From: Megascapheus bottae
Lineage: Eukaryota; Chordata; Mammalia; Rodentia; Geomyidae
Assembly: GCA_024803745.1 (NCBI GenBank)
Contig: JANJXV010000013.1
Location: 35,734,501 to 35,798,500, forward strand
Length of the DNA stretch: 64,000 nt
Direction: 5' to 3'
Positions within the stretch are counted from its first letter, which is position 1. Each line of letters starts with the position of its first letter. The translations under genes were made by a program, and so were the position numbers. The notes beneath the pieces are model-generated. The model saw nothing but the letters and a program-made list of their open reading frames with translations, was not told the origin of the DNA and searched no databases. Of the stretch, positions 35,870-47,045 are shown one piece after another.

Positions 35870-35965
35870 ATATTTATATTTTTATGTGGTACTAAGATTT
35901 GAACTTAGGGCCTCAGACTTGCTTGGTGGGTACTTTAACACGTAAGGCAGGTTTCTAGCATTTTC
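35870..35965 (-). repeat. dID-like monomer, old
   Basis: TGTGGTACTAAGATTTGAAC through a TTGCTTGGTGGG box. Confidence 0.6.
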
Positions 35966-35993
35966 TTTTAACATTAAAGACATACAACAAACT

Positions 35994-36230
35994 GAATTAA
36001 TGGCTGACACTGTAATCCTAGCTAAGGACACTGAGATCTGGGGATCACAGTCCAAAGCCAGCCTGGGCAGAAAAATCTATGAAACTCTTATTTCGAATGA
36101 ACTGGCAAGAGGCTAGAAGTAGAGCTGTGGCTCAAGTGGTAGAGTGCTAGCCTTAATTGAAAAAGCTAAGAGAAAGCAACCTGTCCCTGGGTTCAAGCCC
36201 CAGTACACACACACACACGCACATGCACGC
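35994..36230 (+). repeat. B1-Geo SINE with CA tail
   Basis: ACTGTAATCCTAGCTAAGGA through TGGGTTCAAGCCCCAGTAC, then (CA)n. Confidence 0.88.
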
Positions 36231-37250
36231 ACAAAGACAGAACAAGAATGTTTGATACATATAGTTCCCCAAATATAGATTATCCAAGCACACATACTTG
36301 GATGTTCTACTCTCTGTATTGTTAACACTTCAAAGATTCTTGCAATATGTCCCAGGCTTTGCCTTCCCCTCACACCTGTCCCTCACAAAGTGAAAAAGAT
36401 GCTGGGGAGAGTAATGCTTGCTTTCAAGATTGACACAAAACAAAGTTGTACATCCTATCCATAATCCAGAACCCAATATCCCTGTGGAAGCTTTGAGATT
36501 CTGAACTTTCAGAGAAGTTTTGAGGTGGGCTTACCTCACCTCAATTACAGGCATATGATCTAAGAATATGTCCAGTCAATGTTCAGATATCCCCATTCAT
36601 TTTCCATTAACCTCTAAGCTCATATTTGGTTTTTCTTTCTCTCCTTTTCCTTTTCTTTTTAACTAACAACAACTCTACTCTTCTTTAGACAAGCATGAAT
36701 CATTGGAATGGCCCAAAAACATTTCTGTTGCTTGACAACATATTCAAGGGGACCTGTGAACACACAGAGGGCCACATTATTCTGCATTATGGGATGGATG
36801 CCATGGATGGATGGAGCATTCGGGCCGAAGGAGCAGTCAGCAGGCTGGGAGGGGTTGGTTTCTGGGATTACAGCTGGGGGAAGGTGGTAAATGAGTCTCT
36901 CTGTTACTGGCATTTAATAAGCAGCAGGCTCTTCATGAATTCTAAAGAGCAAAGCAAGCCTAGCTTGATCCCTGCCTACAAGTAGACGGTACCAAGGACA
37001 AAATATATAGATCAGTGGAACACATTCATGAGTTAGGTCTCCTGTGGGGACAGAAAGATAGCATGTGTTATATCATTCAGGGAGCAAGCCACTGGTCAAA
37101 CTTCAGCCCAGAGTGCCACAGTTCTTATTTCTCAAGAAAAGTTGGAACTTGATCTACAGTCTCCTTGTTTTCAAAGGTCACCAACTACTTCAGAGTTTTG
37201 AAATATCATGCTGTACAAAAAGAACACAACCATGAGCCAATAGCCTCCCC
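36231..37250. other. Intron, nothing recognised
   Basis: Unique sequence. An open frame at 36695-36985 has no family signal. Confidence 0.45.
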
Positions 37251-37285
37251 CACCCTATTTTTTTTATTTGAATAAAGCTTATGTT

Positions 37286-37397
37286 AATTTTTTTTTTTTT
37301 TGTCTGTCGTAGGGCTTGAACTCTGGGCCTGGGTGCTGTCCCTGAGCTCTTCAGCTCAAGGTTGCCACTCTATGACACTGAGCCAGTGCCACTTCCA
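37286..37397 (-). repeat. Geo half, 5'-truncated SINE
   Basis: Only the right monomer is present. Flanks TGAATAAAGCTTATGTTAAT and TGAATCAAGCTTATGTAAAT form a 20-base TSD with two mismatches. Confidence 0.88.
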
Positions 37398-37454
37398 TGA
37401 ATCAAGCTTATGTAAATCAGATCTAATGTATGTCCAGTAAATCTACCCTTTAAA

Positions 37455-37692
37455 CTTTTTTTATTTGGTGGCCCTGGGGTTTAAACTCAAGGCCTTGTGA
37501 TGGCTAGGCAGATGCTCTATCCCTTGAGCTATGCCTCCATCTTTTTTTTTTTTTTATCTCTTTGGATAGAGTATCACAATTTTTTTTTTTTTTTTTTTTT
37601 TGCCATGGGCTGGCTTGGACTGAGATTCTCCTTTCTATATCTCCCATATAGCTGGAATTATAGGCTTGTACTACCATGCTTAGCTTCTTCTT
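37455..37692 (-). repeat. B1-dID-like dimer, old
   Basis: GGTGGCCCTGGGGTTTAAAC, TATCCCTTGAGCTATGCCTC, then a B1 part with TATAGCTGGAATTATAGGC. Confidence 0.7.
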
Positions 37693-38060
37693 TGGGCGTT
37701 TTTAACTTTTTCCTGGGATGGCCTTTGGCCATGGTTTTGTCTTCACAAAAATTCACCCTTTTCAGGTGCATTCTGTGACAAGTTTTGACAAAATTGTTCA
37801 TTGCAGATGTTTCTAAGTAGTTAACATTTCTGTCATCCCCAAAGTGTTCTCTTTCTGCCTTCTGCCTCAATTTCTGGCAACCACCAATGTGTTTTTTGCC
37901 TCATTAGTTTTACCTTTTCTAGAAGATCATGTAAATAAACTCACTATAATTTGTAACTTTTTTATCATTAGCAAGAAAATTATTTGTACAAAGTGCATTT
38001 TCTGTGACATTTCCACACACGTAAACAATATGAACACTCCTTACCTGTTCCCAGTTTGTG

Positions 38061-38069
38061 ACTGTGTGT

Positions 38070-38124
<55 letters not shown>
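38061..38124 (+). repeat. (TG)n microsatellite
   Basis: About 30 units with one TATG interruption, on the tail side of the following antisense SINE. Confidence 0.96.
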
Positions 38125-38126
<2 letters not shown>

Positions 38127-38342
38127 GCTCCTGGGGCTTGAACTCAGGGCCTGGCCTCTGCTCCTGATCTTTTTTCAAGGCTAGTGCTCTATCACTTGAG
38201 CCACAGCTCCTCTTCTGGCTTTTTTTTTTCTTGGTGATTTGAGATAAGGGTCTCATGGCTAGGTTGGCTTTAAACTGCAGTCTTCAGATCTCAGCCTCCT
38301 AAGTAGCTTGAGTTCAGGCATGAGCTACCAGCACCCAGCCTA
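38125..38342 (-). repeat. B1-Geo SINE
   Basis: GGGGCTTGAACTCAGGGCCT through CATGAGCTACCAGCACCCAG. Confidence 0.9.
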
Positions 38343-38586
38343 ATTTGTAACTTTTTGAGCTGAGCTTCTACTTATCCTTGTGCTGTAGAGTATTGGTGCC
38401 TGGGTCATTAATTCTGTTCATTTTATGGAAGAGTCGTATTCCATTGATATGTTTTTATATCCCTTGATATGAGCATTTTTTAGTTTTTTTTTTAGTTGAA
38501 GTTTTGTGTGGACAGTCTCCTTTCCCCTTGGGTAAACAAAAGTGGGCCTCCTAAGCCTTCTGCAAGCCTTATGTTTAACCTTACAA

Positions 38587-38785
38587 CAAATGGTCAGCTA
38601 TACAGGAGGCTGAAATCTAAAGGTCATGGTTCAAAGCCAGTTTAGGCAGGTGAATTAAAGAGACTCTTATCTCCAAATTAACCGGCAAAAAGTGTGAGAC
38701 AGGACTCAAGTGTTAGAATGCCATCGCTGAGTAAAAAAGCTGAGTGAGTGAATGAGGCCTTGTGCAGGCCCTAGTTCTGGCATAT
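38587..38785 (+). repeat. B1-Geo SINE, old subtype
   Basis: ACAGGAGGCTGAAATCTAAA, ATGGTTCAAAGCCAG, GTAAAAAAGC variant. Confidence 0.82.
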
Positions 38786-38869
38786 ACACAGAAGGGAAAA
38801 TCTGACAAACTCTTTTGGAAAGAGTGACATTATTTTACAGCCTCAGTTGCAGTGTCTGGGTGTTGTTGT

Positions 38870-39103
38870 TGTTTTTTCAGTCATGGGGCTTGAACTCTAG
38901 GCCTGGGTTCTGTTTCTGATCTCTTCAGTTCAAGGCTATTGCACTACCCCCTGAGTCACAGCACTACTTCCAGTTTTCTGGTGGTTAATTGGAGATAAGA
39001 ATCTCATGTTCTTTAGTGCCCAGGCAGGATTTGAACTGTGATCCTCAGATCTCAGCCTCCCATGCAGCTAGGAATATAGGTGTAAGCCACCATGCCCGGC
39101 TGT
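38870..39103 (-). repeat. B1-Geo SINE
   Basis: TCATGGGGCTTGAACTCTAG through AAGCCACCATGCCCGGC. Confidence 0.92.
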
Positions 39104-39307
39104 GTTTGGATGTTTAACTGCTTTGTGTATCCTTGTGGTCCTTGGTGTTGTCCACTTATGTTCCATTTAATTTTCAGCCACTCTAGTAGTTGCTTAGTAG
39201 TATCTCATTGTGGTTTAGTTTGCCTTTCCCTAATTATATACGATGAAATTTTTGGATATCTTTTCATGTTCTTCTTTGCCATCTGTATCTCTCATGTCTT
39301 CATTTTT

Positions 39308-39535
39308 GCAGCACTGAGGTTTGAACCCAGGGATTAGGCAAGAGCTCTACCATTTGAGTCGTACCCTCCGCCTAGCCATCTTTATCTCTATTGTTTTGTC
39401 TTACTTATTCATTTGTTTTTAAATCAAGGGAAGATTTTGCCGTGCTGCCCCCCAAGCTGCCCTTGAATTCATGATCCTCCTGTGTCAGCCTCTCAAGTTC
39501 TGGGTTAATAACATGCACCATCCACACCTGGACCC
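39308..39535 (-). repeat. B1-dID-like dimer, old
   Basis: GCACTGAGGTTTGAACCCAG, then B1 words AAGCTGCCCTTGAATTCATG. Confidence 0.7.
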
Positions 39536-39748
39536 TTATCATTTAAAAACCGGATTATTTGTGTTCTTGTTATGGTTTGAGCTTTCTTTATATCTTCTGG
39601 ATGTGCATCCTCTATCAGATATGAATTTTACTTTTTATCCCAGTCTGGATTTTTTGTTTACATTTTATTTTTATTATTTATTTTTTAAACAACAGAGATT
39701 TAAATTTTTAATTGGTTTTACCTTATCACCTTTCCCACCCCCCTGTCC

Positions 39749-39932
39749 CCCCAGTCCTGGACTTGAGCTCAAGGCCTGAGCACTGTCCTTGGACTTTCCT
39801 CAAGGCTAGAGCTCTACCACTTGAGCCACAGCACCACTTTGAGCTTTTTCTATGTATGTGGTACTGAGGAATCGAACCTAGGTCTTTGTGCATGCAAGGC
39901 AAGCACTCTACCACTAGGCCAAACGTGCAGCC
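39749..39932 (-). repeat. IDL-Geo SINE
   Basis: CCAGTCCTGGACTTGAGCTC through CACTAGGCCAAACGTGCAGC. Confidence 0.93.
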
Positions 39933-40079
39933 TTTATCAACTTTTTAATTTAAACGTTGTTTTTGATGTCTTAGCATAAAAGTTTATGCCCAGCCCAAGG
40001 TCACAAATATCTATGATTTCTTCCAAAATTTTTATACTTTTATTTTTACTTTTAAGTCTGTGATCTATGTTAATACAGA

Positions 40080-40182
40080 ATATATAATATGTAGATATAT
40101 ATAATATATAGATATATATCATGTTACTATATTATATATGTATATATATGTGTGTGTATATATCTATATATCTATATGATGC
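40080..40182 (+). repeat. TA/TATATG-rich tract
   Basis: Imperfect AT dinucleotide and hexanucleotide run within the old L1. Confidence 0.9.
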
Positions 40183-40587
40183 AAGGTTAGAGTCAAGGTT
40201 AATTTTTTTTCATGTGGATGCTTTATTGTCCAGTACCACTATCTGAAAAGGCTGTTCTTGCTCCATTGCCTCTCCTTGGCAGTGGATGTGTGTGGGTTGA
40301 TTTCTGGACTGTCCTCTGTGTCATTGATCTCTGTAGCTGTCTTGGTTTCTTTAGCTTAGGAGTTCTTGAGCACTGTTGACATGCTAGGCTGCTATTTTTT
40401 TTAATTGAGAGAAGAGCTATATTGTATGATGTTGGCTGTATTTCTTGCTTTTGCCTAGTTGATGCCAATAACTCCATCTTCCCTAATTGTGACAGCTACA
40501 AATGTCTTCAGTCATTGTTAAATGTCCCTTGGAAAGTAAAATCACTCCCTAGTTGAATTCCATTGTCCTGGTGTTGTACTAAGTCTT

Positions 40588-40835
40588 TTTTTTTGTTGTT
40601 GGTGTTGTTAGTCATGGGGCTTGAACTCTGGGCCTGAGCGCTGTCTCTGAGCATTTCAGCTTAAGACTGGTGCTCTGTCACTTGAGCCACAGTACCACTT
40701 CCAGTTTTCTGATGGTTAATTGGAGATAAGAGTCTTACAGACTTGTGTGCCCAGGCTGGCTTTGAACCATGATTCTCAGATCTTTGCCTCCTGAGTAGCT
40801 AGGATTAAGGATGTGAGTCACTGGTGCCCGGCTTA
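40588..40835 (-). repeat. B1-Geo SINE
   Basis: GTCATGGGGCTTGAACTCTG through GTGAGTCACTGGTGCCCGGC, inside the L1. The L1 words TACTAAGTCTTG repeat on both sides as a TSD. Confidence 0.93.
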
Positions 40836-40965
40836 TACTAAGTCTTGAAATCAGGTAATATTGAGTATTCTGTCCTTTAAAAAAAATCCTTGGCTGTTCT
40901 ATGTTTTATGTTTTCCACATAGATTTAATTACCTATTTGTTAATCTATGCTGTAAAAAAAAATCC

Positions 40966-41100
40966 TGCTGTCCACATACAGTGGTGTATATCTGTAATCC
41001 CAGTACTTACAAGATGGAGGCAGGACAGGAGAACCATGAGTTCAAGGCCAGTCTGAGTCTAGACCAGCCTGGAGTATAATGAAACCTTGCCTCAAAAACA
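40966..41100 (+). repeat. B1 SINE monomer
   Basis: Sense: GTGTATATCTGTAATCCCAG, GAGTTCAAGGCCAGTCTGAG, then CTTGCCTCAAAAACA. Confidence 0.85.
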
Positions 41101-41289
41101 ATTTTGTTGAATTTTTAAAAAATCAGTATTTGGTTGAATCTAGATCAAATTGAGGAAGATCGATAACAATATTGATGTTCTTGACCCTTGAACATATGTT
41201 CTTCAATTTATTTAGTTATCTGTTATTTCATAATTGTTTTAAAGCTTTCAGTATATATATGCACATTTATGTTTTTTAAGACTTTTGTG

Positions 41290-41715
41290 AACTACACTTA
41301 AATTTTTTTTCATTGTTCTTTTTTTCATATATTTTTTATTGTAATTAATAGAAGGGTTACATGATATTTGCCGGATAGAAGGTGCATTAATTCACATACA
41401 TTGATACCCTTTCACATGTCTTGGTCCCCATTTCCCTCCCCCCCACCCCCACCCTTCATCTTGTTTTCCCCCCTTCCCTATCCAATTTCAAATAACCAAA
41501 TACAAATATATCCGATATATCAGGTAACAAAGTGAGATACTGTAACAATATGAGATAACCAAGGGACAGCAAAAGAGATGAGAGATAACATAGTACCTTA
41601 AGGTCAACAATCATTCATTATCTGGCTTATGTTTCTATATCCTAGAGATCCTTTCATTTAGCGTCATACTATATGGCCTTTTGCATCAAGGTTTTGCTCT
41701 ATTGCATATACTTAA
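41290..41715 (-). mobile_element. L1 3'-UTR-like element
   Basis: Antisense partner of the 27.4-kb copy, with C-rich complement of the polypurine tract (TCCCTCCCCCCCACCCCCAC). It sits inside the ancient L1, so it is the younger of the two. Confidence 0.7.
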
Positions 41716-41861
41716 AATTTTAAACTGGCAGATAGCAATATATTAAAAAAATTAACCTTATATGATCCTTTAAACTTGCTTTAGCTCTGGTAGGGTTTTA
41801 GAAAATCTTTGGGATTTTTTAAAAATAAAAACCCATATTATTTGTGATTAAAGACAGTTTT

Positions 41862-42056
41862 TTTTTTTTTTGCCAGTCCTGGGCCATGAACTCAGGGCCT
41901 GAGCACTGTCCTTGGACTTTCTCAAGGCTAGAGCTCTACTACTTGAGCCACAGCACCACTTCTGGCTTTTTTCTGTGTATGTGGTACCAAGGAATTGAAC
42001 CCGGGTCCTTGTGCATGCTAGGCAAGCACTCTACCACTAGGCTAAACTCCAGGCCC
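41862..42056 (-). repeat. IDL-Geo SINE with 13-bp TSD
   Basis: TAAAGACAGTTTT at 41849-41861 and 42057-42069 flank an antisense copy. Confidence 0.96.
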
Positions 42057-42298
42057 TAAAGACAGTTTTATTTTTCCTTTCATATCTTTGGGGTTTTATT
42101 CCATTTTCTTGACATATTGCATTGGCCAGAACATTTAGTACATTTTTGGACAGGATTGAGGAGAGTGATCATTCTTGTCCTGCTCCAATCTTTCACTATT
42201 AGGTTATAATATTAGGTATAGTTTTATTTATTTTTGCTTTTTAGATCTTTATCAGGTTCTTCTGTACCTCACATCTAATTTGCTGTGAATTTTTTGTT

Positions 42299-42716
42299 CC
42301 AGTCCTTGGGTTTAACTCAGGGCCTTAGCACTGTCCTTGGGATTTCTTTTTCTTTTCTTTTTTTTTTTTTTGCCAGTCCTGGGCTTGGGCTTAGGGCTTG
42401 AGCACTGTCCTTGGACTTTCTCAAGGCTAGCACTCTACCACTTGAGCCTCAGCACCACTTCCAGCTTTTTGCTATGTATGTGGGGTACCAAGGAATTGAA
42501 CCCAGGTCTTCGTGCATGCTAGGCAAGCACTCTACCACTAGGCCAAACTCCTGGCCCCATGTCCTTGGGCTTTCAAAAGGCTAGAGCTCTACCACTTGTG
42601 CCACCACACCATTTCCAGCTTTTTCTATGTATGTGGTACTGAGGAATTGAACACAGGGCTTTGTGCATGCTAGGCAAGCACTCTACCACTAGGCCAAACT
42701 CCTGGCTCCTGTGAAT
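42299..42716 (-). repeat. IDL-Geo SINE, split host copy
   Basis: Two parts, 42299-42341 and 42560-42716, make one antisense copy interrupted by the copy at 42342-42559. Confidence 0.93.
42342..42559 (-). repeat. IDL-Geo SINE (GGGGTACC subfamily), inserted in another IDL-Geo
   Basis: Flanked by TGTCCTTGGG at 42332-42341 and 42560-42569. Carries the same diagnostic GCTATGTATGTGGGGTACC as the 20.6-kb copy. Confidence 0.95.
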
Positions 42717-42921
42717 TTTTTTTTTTATGTTGAGTATGGAATTCTGTCATATGCTCACTCTGTGTCTACTGAAACCCTCACTAGGTTTTTATTCATTAGT
42801 CTTTGAAATGACAACTTTATTGATTTTAGAATGTTGAATCATGCTTTGTTTCTGGGATAACCACTAGCTTAGTTATGATGTATATTTTGTCTCAGTCTGG
42901 TTTTCAAAAACTTTTATTAGA

Positions 42922-43115
42922 GGCTGGGAGTTTGGCCTAGTAGTAGAGTGCTTGCTTGGCATGCATGAAGACCTGGGTTCGATTCCTCAGTACCACATAC
43001 ATAGAAAAAAAAAGCTGGAAATGGTACTCAAGTGGTAGAACTCTGGCCTTGAGAAAGTCCAAGGACAGTGCTCAGGTCCTGAGCTCAAGCCCAGGACTGG
43101 CAAAAAAAAAACCCA
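42922..43115 (+). repeat. IDL-Geo SINE with 16-bp TSD
   Basis: Perfect AAAAACTTTTATTAGA at 42906-42921 and 43116-43131 around a sense copy. Confidence 0.96.
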
Positions 43116-43142
43116 AAAAACTTTTATTAGAAATGTGTAAAG

Positions 43143-43143
<1 letters not shown>

Positions 43144-43183
<40 letters not shown>

Positions 43184-43200
43184 GTGCGTGTATGTATGTG
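43144..43200 (+). repeat. (TG)n microsatellite
   Basis: Tail-side run of the next antisense SINE. Confidence 0.94.
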
Positions 43201-43432
43201 CCTGTGCATGCATGTATCAGTCCTCGGGCTTGAACTCAGGGTCTGGTACTGTCCCTGAGATTTTTTACTCAAGGCTGGTACTCTATCACTTAAGCCACAT
43301 CTCCACTTCTGGCTTATTTACTTATTTATTTAGTGGCAAATTGGAGATAACAGTCATGGACTTTCTTGGACTGGCTTTGATCCATGATGCTCAGATCTCA
43401 GCCTCTTGAGTAGCTAGGATTACAGGCTCAGC
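43201..43432 (-). repeat. B1-Geo SINE
   Basis: TCGGGCTTGAACTCAGGGTC through GAGTAGCTAGGATTACAGGC. Confidence 0.9.
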
Positions 43433-44017
43433 TAAATGTGTAAAGTCTTTATGTTCTTGAGTGATACTGCTTTATAGTTTCGTTTCCTGGAAAAGTTTGG
43501 TGTAGCTTAATGTCTGTAGTCTTACCCCTGAGATTGAAGATGCTCAAAGGTTTATTTTAGTTAAAATACAAAGTTTCATATGCCTGTAATACCTCACGCT
43601 CAGGTTTAGTAGTGGACAGAAGTTTACTTCAAGCTCCCGGAGGAACAATTGGGTGAGGGGAGATAGTGCAGCATTGGGTATGTTCAGAAGAATGAGGGCA
43701 CTTTTGGCTGTTACTTATGAAGTCATTTTAGTTTTCAGAGCCCTTACTTTTTCTCATTGGTGATATGCGTCTCCAGATGCCCCATTCTTTCCCTGGACCT
43801 CTGACAGTGTGCTTATGAGCTTCCAGCCGATGGTTCGGTGCAGTTGTTCTGTGTTGCTTACCTCTTCCTCCATCCATGACAAACCCAGTTAAGGATTCTT
43901 ATTCTCAAAAGGGAAACATTTCCTCATATTTTGCCATCAGGGTTCCAGCGTGGCGCCTCAAGCAATATTGGCCTTTAAATATTGTCAACGGCTTTAAAAA
44001 TAATATAGAAGGAACAT

Positions 44018-44225
44018 CTAATGGCTCCAGTGGCTCATGCCTGTAATCCTAGCAACTCAGGAGGCTGTGATCTAAGGATCGTGGTTCAAAGAGGACCTAG
44101 GCAGAGAAGTTCCTGAGACCCCTTTCTCCAATTAAGCAATAAGGTGGGCGTGGAACTGTGGCCCAAGTGGTAGATGAGCAGCCTTGAACACTCAGTACCA
44201 GCACTAAAAGTAAAATAAAATAAAA
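44018..44225 (+). repeat. B1-Geo SINE
   Basis: GGCTCATGCCTGTAATCCTA, ATCGTGGTTCAAAGAGG, shortened Geo half and A-rich tail. Confidence 0.9.
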
Positions 44226-45648
44226 GTGACATATACTGAATTAAAATTGAAGCATTCTCGAATGCGTTCTATGGAATATAATAGACCTTGTTGGCACTGT
44301 TGCTAGTCCCTAGAGTTGGCTCTCAAATGAGGGTACTGTGTCTTTCCAGACTTCTTCTCTTACAAATATTTGTATCTGGATACATAGCCTACTTAATTTT
44401 CTTAGAAGACATAAGAAAGATATGAGCACTGAACACAGTATTTGGGATGCTCTCTCTATGCTACCTAAATCTTGTCCTAACAGAGTTTGATTATCTCCTG
44501 GAAACAAAATCCTTTACTACAAAATAGCTCCAAGACCCTAGTGCAGATTCAAGGCCAGAAGTAAAATATCTGCTTACCTTCTCTCCTGTTCCCTTCAGTC
44601 CTGGCCTTCTTTCACTGGAAGACCTTCTTGTAACCAAAGACAATCATGGCTCCTTTCAAACACTGCACAGGGTAGGCTAAGCAATGTGGTGGAACCAACT
44701 CATGTAGATGTAAATAAGGCCAAGTAGCTGCCGTTGGCACAGCTCAAGGTCATGGCCGCACCTGTCTTCAGTCCACTCAGGCGAAGCTTTGTGTAATGCA
44801 GCCTCACCTCAAGAGGAGAATTCCATTTAGATGGAGATTTATATATGTTCAATCTATTCTTAGCTAGAAAGGAAACCTCTTGATGTTAGAAACATAAAAT
44901 GGCTTTGATATTTATGCAGGACCAGTAAATAGAAAGATCTAGAATGTTTTGAACTACTCTTTCCACTTGAAACATGAACGTGAGTACCTGGACTAAAACA
45001 ATGGCTCCTCCGCCGCCCTCCTCTTCATCTGCTCCTAGTAATGGGTTCTGCTCCTTTGTCACTTGGCTTTTTATTTACCAAATGTTAACAGTAAACCTGG
45101 GAAGGCTGAAGAAAAATATGAAGTCTGAGAAAGGAAAAAAAAAGTGAGTCCTTGTCAAAAAAACCTGAGCAAAAAAAAAAAAAATCTCCAAATCTCCCTA
45201 CTTCATTATCATATAATGAGTCTTCGTTTAGAACACTCCAGAACAGGGGATCTGGATTAGAACATCATTTTGAGTACAATGAAACTGTATGAAAAGTGTA
45301 TTAAAGAATTGGCTCCAGGGAGCTGTTTTGGGAAGCTTCTTGTTATTAACTTATTAATATTGGAGATGAAACATGAAGCATGCTGGCAGATCCTACAGAC
45401 AATGAGTTTTTTTCCAATGGAATGCAGAAATAGTTTTTATTTCTGCACCAGCAATAAAAATATCTCAAGTATTTTCTACTCATTTGGTTAGTGTGATATA
45501 GTCACTTTTTCCCTATAGGGATAGCAGGCCCCAGAGTCTGGTATCACTTCATAGTTATTAATATTTTCAGTTTATTTTGCTACTTGAATTTCATACCACT
45601 CCTAAGTGAGAGTTGTGGAAATGATTTGTAAAGTCATGTGGCAGTCCT
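44226..45648. other. SINE-poor intron stretch
   Basis: 1.4 kb of unique sequence without recognised repeats other than short A-runs. Candidate place for conserved non-coding elements; no exon seen. Confidence 0.45.
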
Positions 45649-45654
45649 GAAAGT

Positions 45655-45694
<40 letters not shown>

Positions 45695-45722
45695 GTGTGT
45701 CCGTGTGTGTGTCCGTGTGTGT
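45649..45722 (+). repeat. (TG)n with TCCG interruptions
   Basis: Tail-side run of the next antisense SINE. Confidence 0.94.
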
Positions 45723-45935
45723 CCTAGGGCTTGAACTCAGGACTTGGGTGTTGCCTTTGAGCTTTTTGCTCAAGGCCATAACTCTATTTACTTAAGCCAC
45801 AGTTCCACCAATAGCCTTTTGGTAATTAATTGGAGATGAGTCTCTCAGACTTTCTTGCACAGGCTGGCTTTGAACTGTGATCCTCAGCTCTCACCTCCTG
45901 AGTAGCTAGGATTATACTAGCACTTGGCTTCCTCT
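45723..45935 (-). repeat. B1-Geo SINE
   Basis: TAGGGCTTGAACTCAGGACT through GAGTAGCTAGGATTATAC. Confidence 0.9.
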
Positions 45936-46114
45936 GGGGTTTGTAACAGTATACTCTGATGCAAGGACAGATAAGCTAACTGTACAATGTCACTCAAGGA
46001 TGGGCTTCTGGGCCACAGAGGAATCTCACATGGCATATTGAGAACAGGACTGAAGTATGACAGCTGCATGGGCACTGGCATTAGTTGACAGAAGAAATGA
46101 CCAACACTTCTGAG

Positions 46115-46505
46115 CAGTCACTATTTGTAGTCCTGATTTAAGTCTCACAGCAAACAAATATATTCAGCTCTGTTATTAATCTTCCTGCTTCGGATGGGGA
46201 AAGAGATTTTTTTTTTGCCAAATCTGGGTTTGAGCTCGGGCCTGAGCACTGTCCCTGGACTTTCTCAAGGCTAGAGCTCTACCACTTGAGCCTCAGCACC
46301 ATTTCTAGCTTTTTTTCTATGTATGTGGTGCCGAGGAATTGAACCCGGGTCTTTGTGCATGCTAGGCAAGCACCCTACCACTAGGCCAAACTCCCGGCGA
46401 AAGAGAATTATTTTAACAGGAACTCATCTAGTGTTGCATGAATAAGTGTCAGAGGCAGGATTTGAACCCAGGCTGTCTATTGCACACTCTATACTTTGCT
46501 TCAGT
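46115..46505 (+). repeat. MIR SINE split by IDL-Geo
   Basis: CTTCGGATGGGGAAAGAGA on the left and AGAGGCAGGATTTGAACCCA on the right are consecutive MIR words. Confidence 0.8.
46207..46398 (-). repeat. IDL-Geo SINE inside MIR
   Basis: Antisense copy; GAAAGAGA repeats at both ends as a short TSD. Confidence 0.95.
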
Positions 46506-46805
46506 GGTCTTCAAGGACAGTTGGAAGTCTCTGGCTTTGGGTCAGCTGAGTCTTATCCATCTCCTTGCAGTTGGGTTTGTTGTCTTCTCCCTGCAGCCTG
46601 GCTTTCTCTAATTTCTTGTGGCTTCTTGGCTCCTCTGTAACTAAACCTCACCTGGGCCTTTGCCACTGGGTGTGCAGCTGACAGCACTCTTCACCGCTCA
46701 GCCGCTCTCCTGGCTCCTATTCCCAGGAGGAGAAGCAGGCTGCTATAGTCTAGCCAACAGTTAGGAATCTGCCCTTCCCCTTATCTGCAGGGGCCAGAGA
46801 AGGGA

Positions 46806-46851
<46 letters not shown>
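46806..46851 (+). repeat. (CA)n microsatellite
   Basis: About 20 units. Confidence 0.95.
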
Positions 46852-46861
46852 TGGTATTTTT

Positions 46862-47045
46862 TAGTGGATGCTGGTGATAGGAGGCTGAGATCTGGGTATT
46901 TCGGTTTGAGGCCAGAGCAAGCAAGAAAGTCTGTGAGACTCTTGTCTCCAATTTGCTACCAGAAAACTCGAAGTGGAGCTGTGGCTCAAAATGGCAGAAT
47001 GGTAACCTTCAGCAAAAAAGCTCAAAGAAGAGAAAAAGAACATTT
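46862..47045 (+). repeat. B1-Geo SINE, truncated
   Basis: ATAGGAGGCTGAGATCTGGG through CTGTGGCTCAAAATGGC. Confidence 0.85.

Larger units (their letters stand above)
37250..43520 (-). mobile_element. Ancient L1 (L1M lineage), 3' UTR plus much of ORF2, split by later insertions
   Basis: In antisense, successive blocks follow the L1M 3' UTR and then ORF2 backwards: GGCAACCACCAATGTG (37.88 kb), GTATTCCATTGATATG (38.44), GTATCTCATTGTGGTTTAG (39.2), CTTTATATCTTCTGGATGTG (39.59), GCCCAAGGTCACAAATATC (40.0), TTTCATGTGGATGCTTTATT (40.21), TCTTGAAATCAGGTAATATTG (40.85), TTGATGTTCTTGACCCTTG (41.17), GGCCAGAACATTTAGTAC (42.13), GAATGTTGAATCATGC (42.83). Reading frames are destroyed. Recognised from memory of L1 consensus. 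Confidence 0.75.

Noticed and set aside
36695..36985. 96-residue open frame
   Set aside because: No motif, poor start context and a shadow frame on the other strand; chance ORF.
40080..40182. TA-rich tract as a possible origin or matrix attachment site
   Set aside because: Only a degenerate TA microsatellite within an old L1; nothing beyond base composition supports a function.
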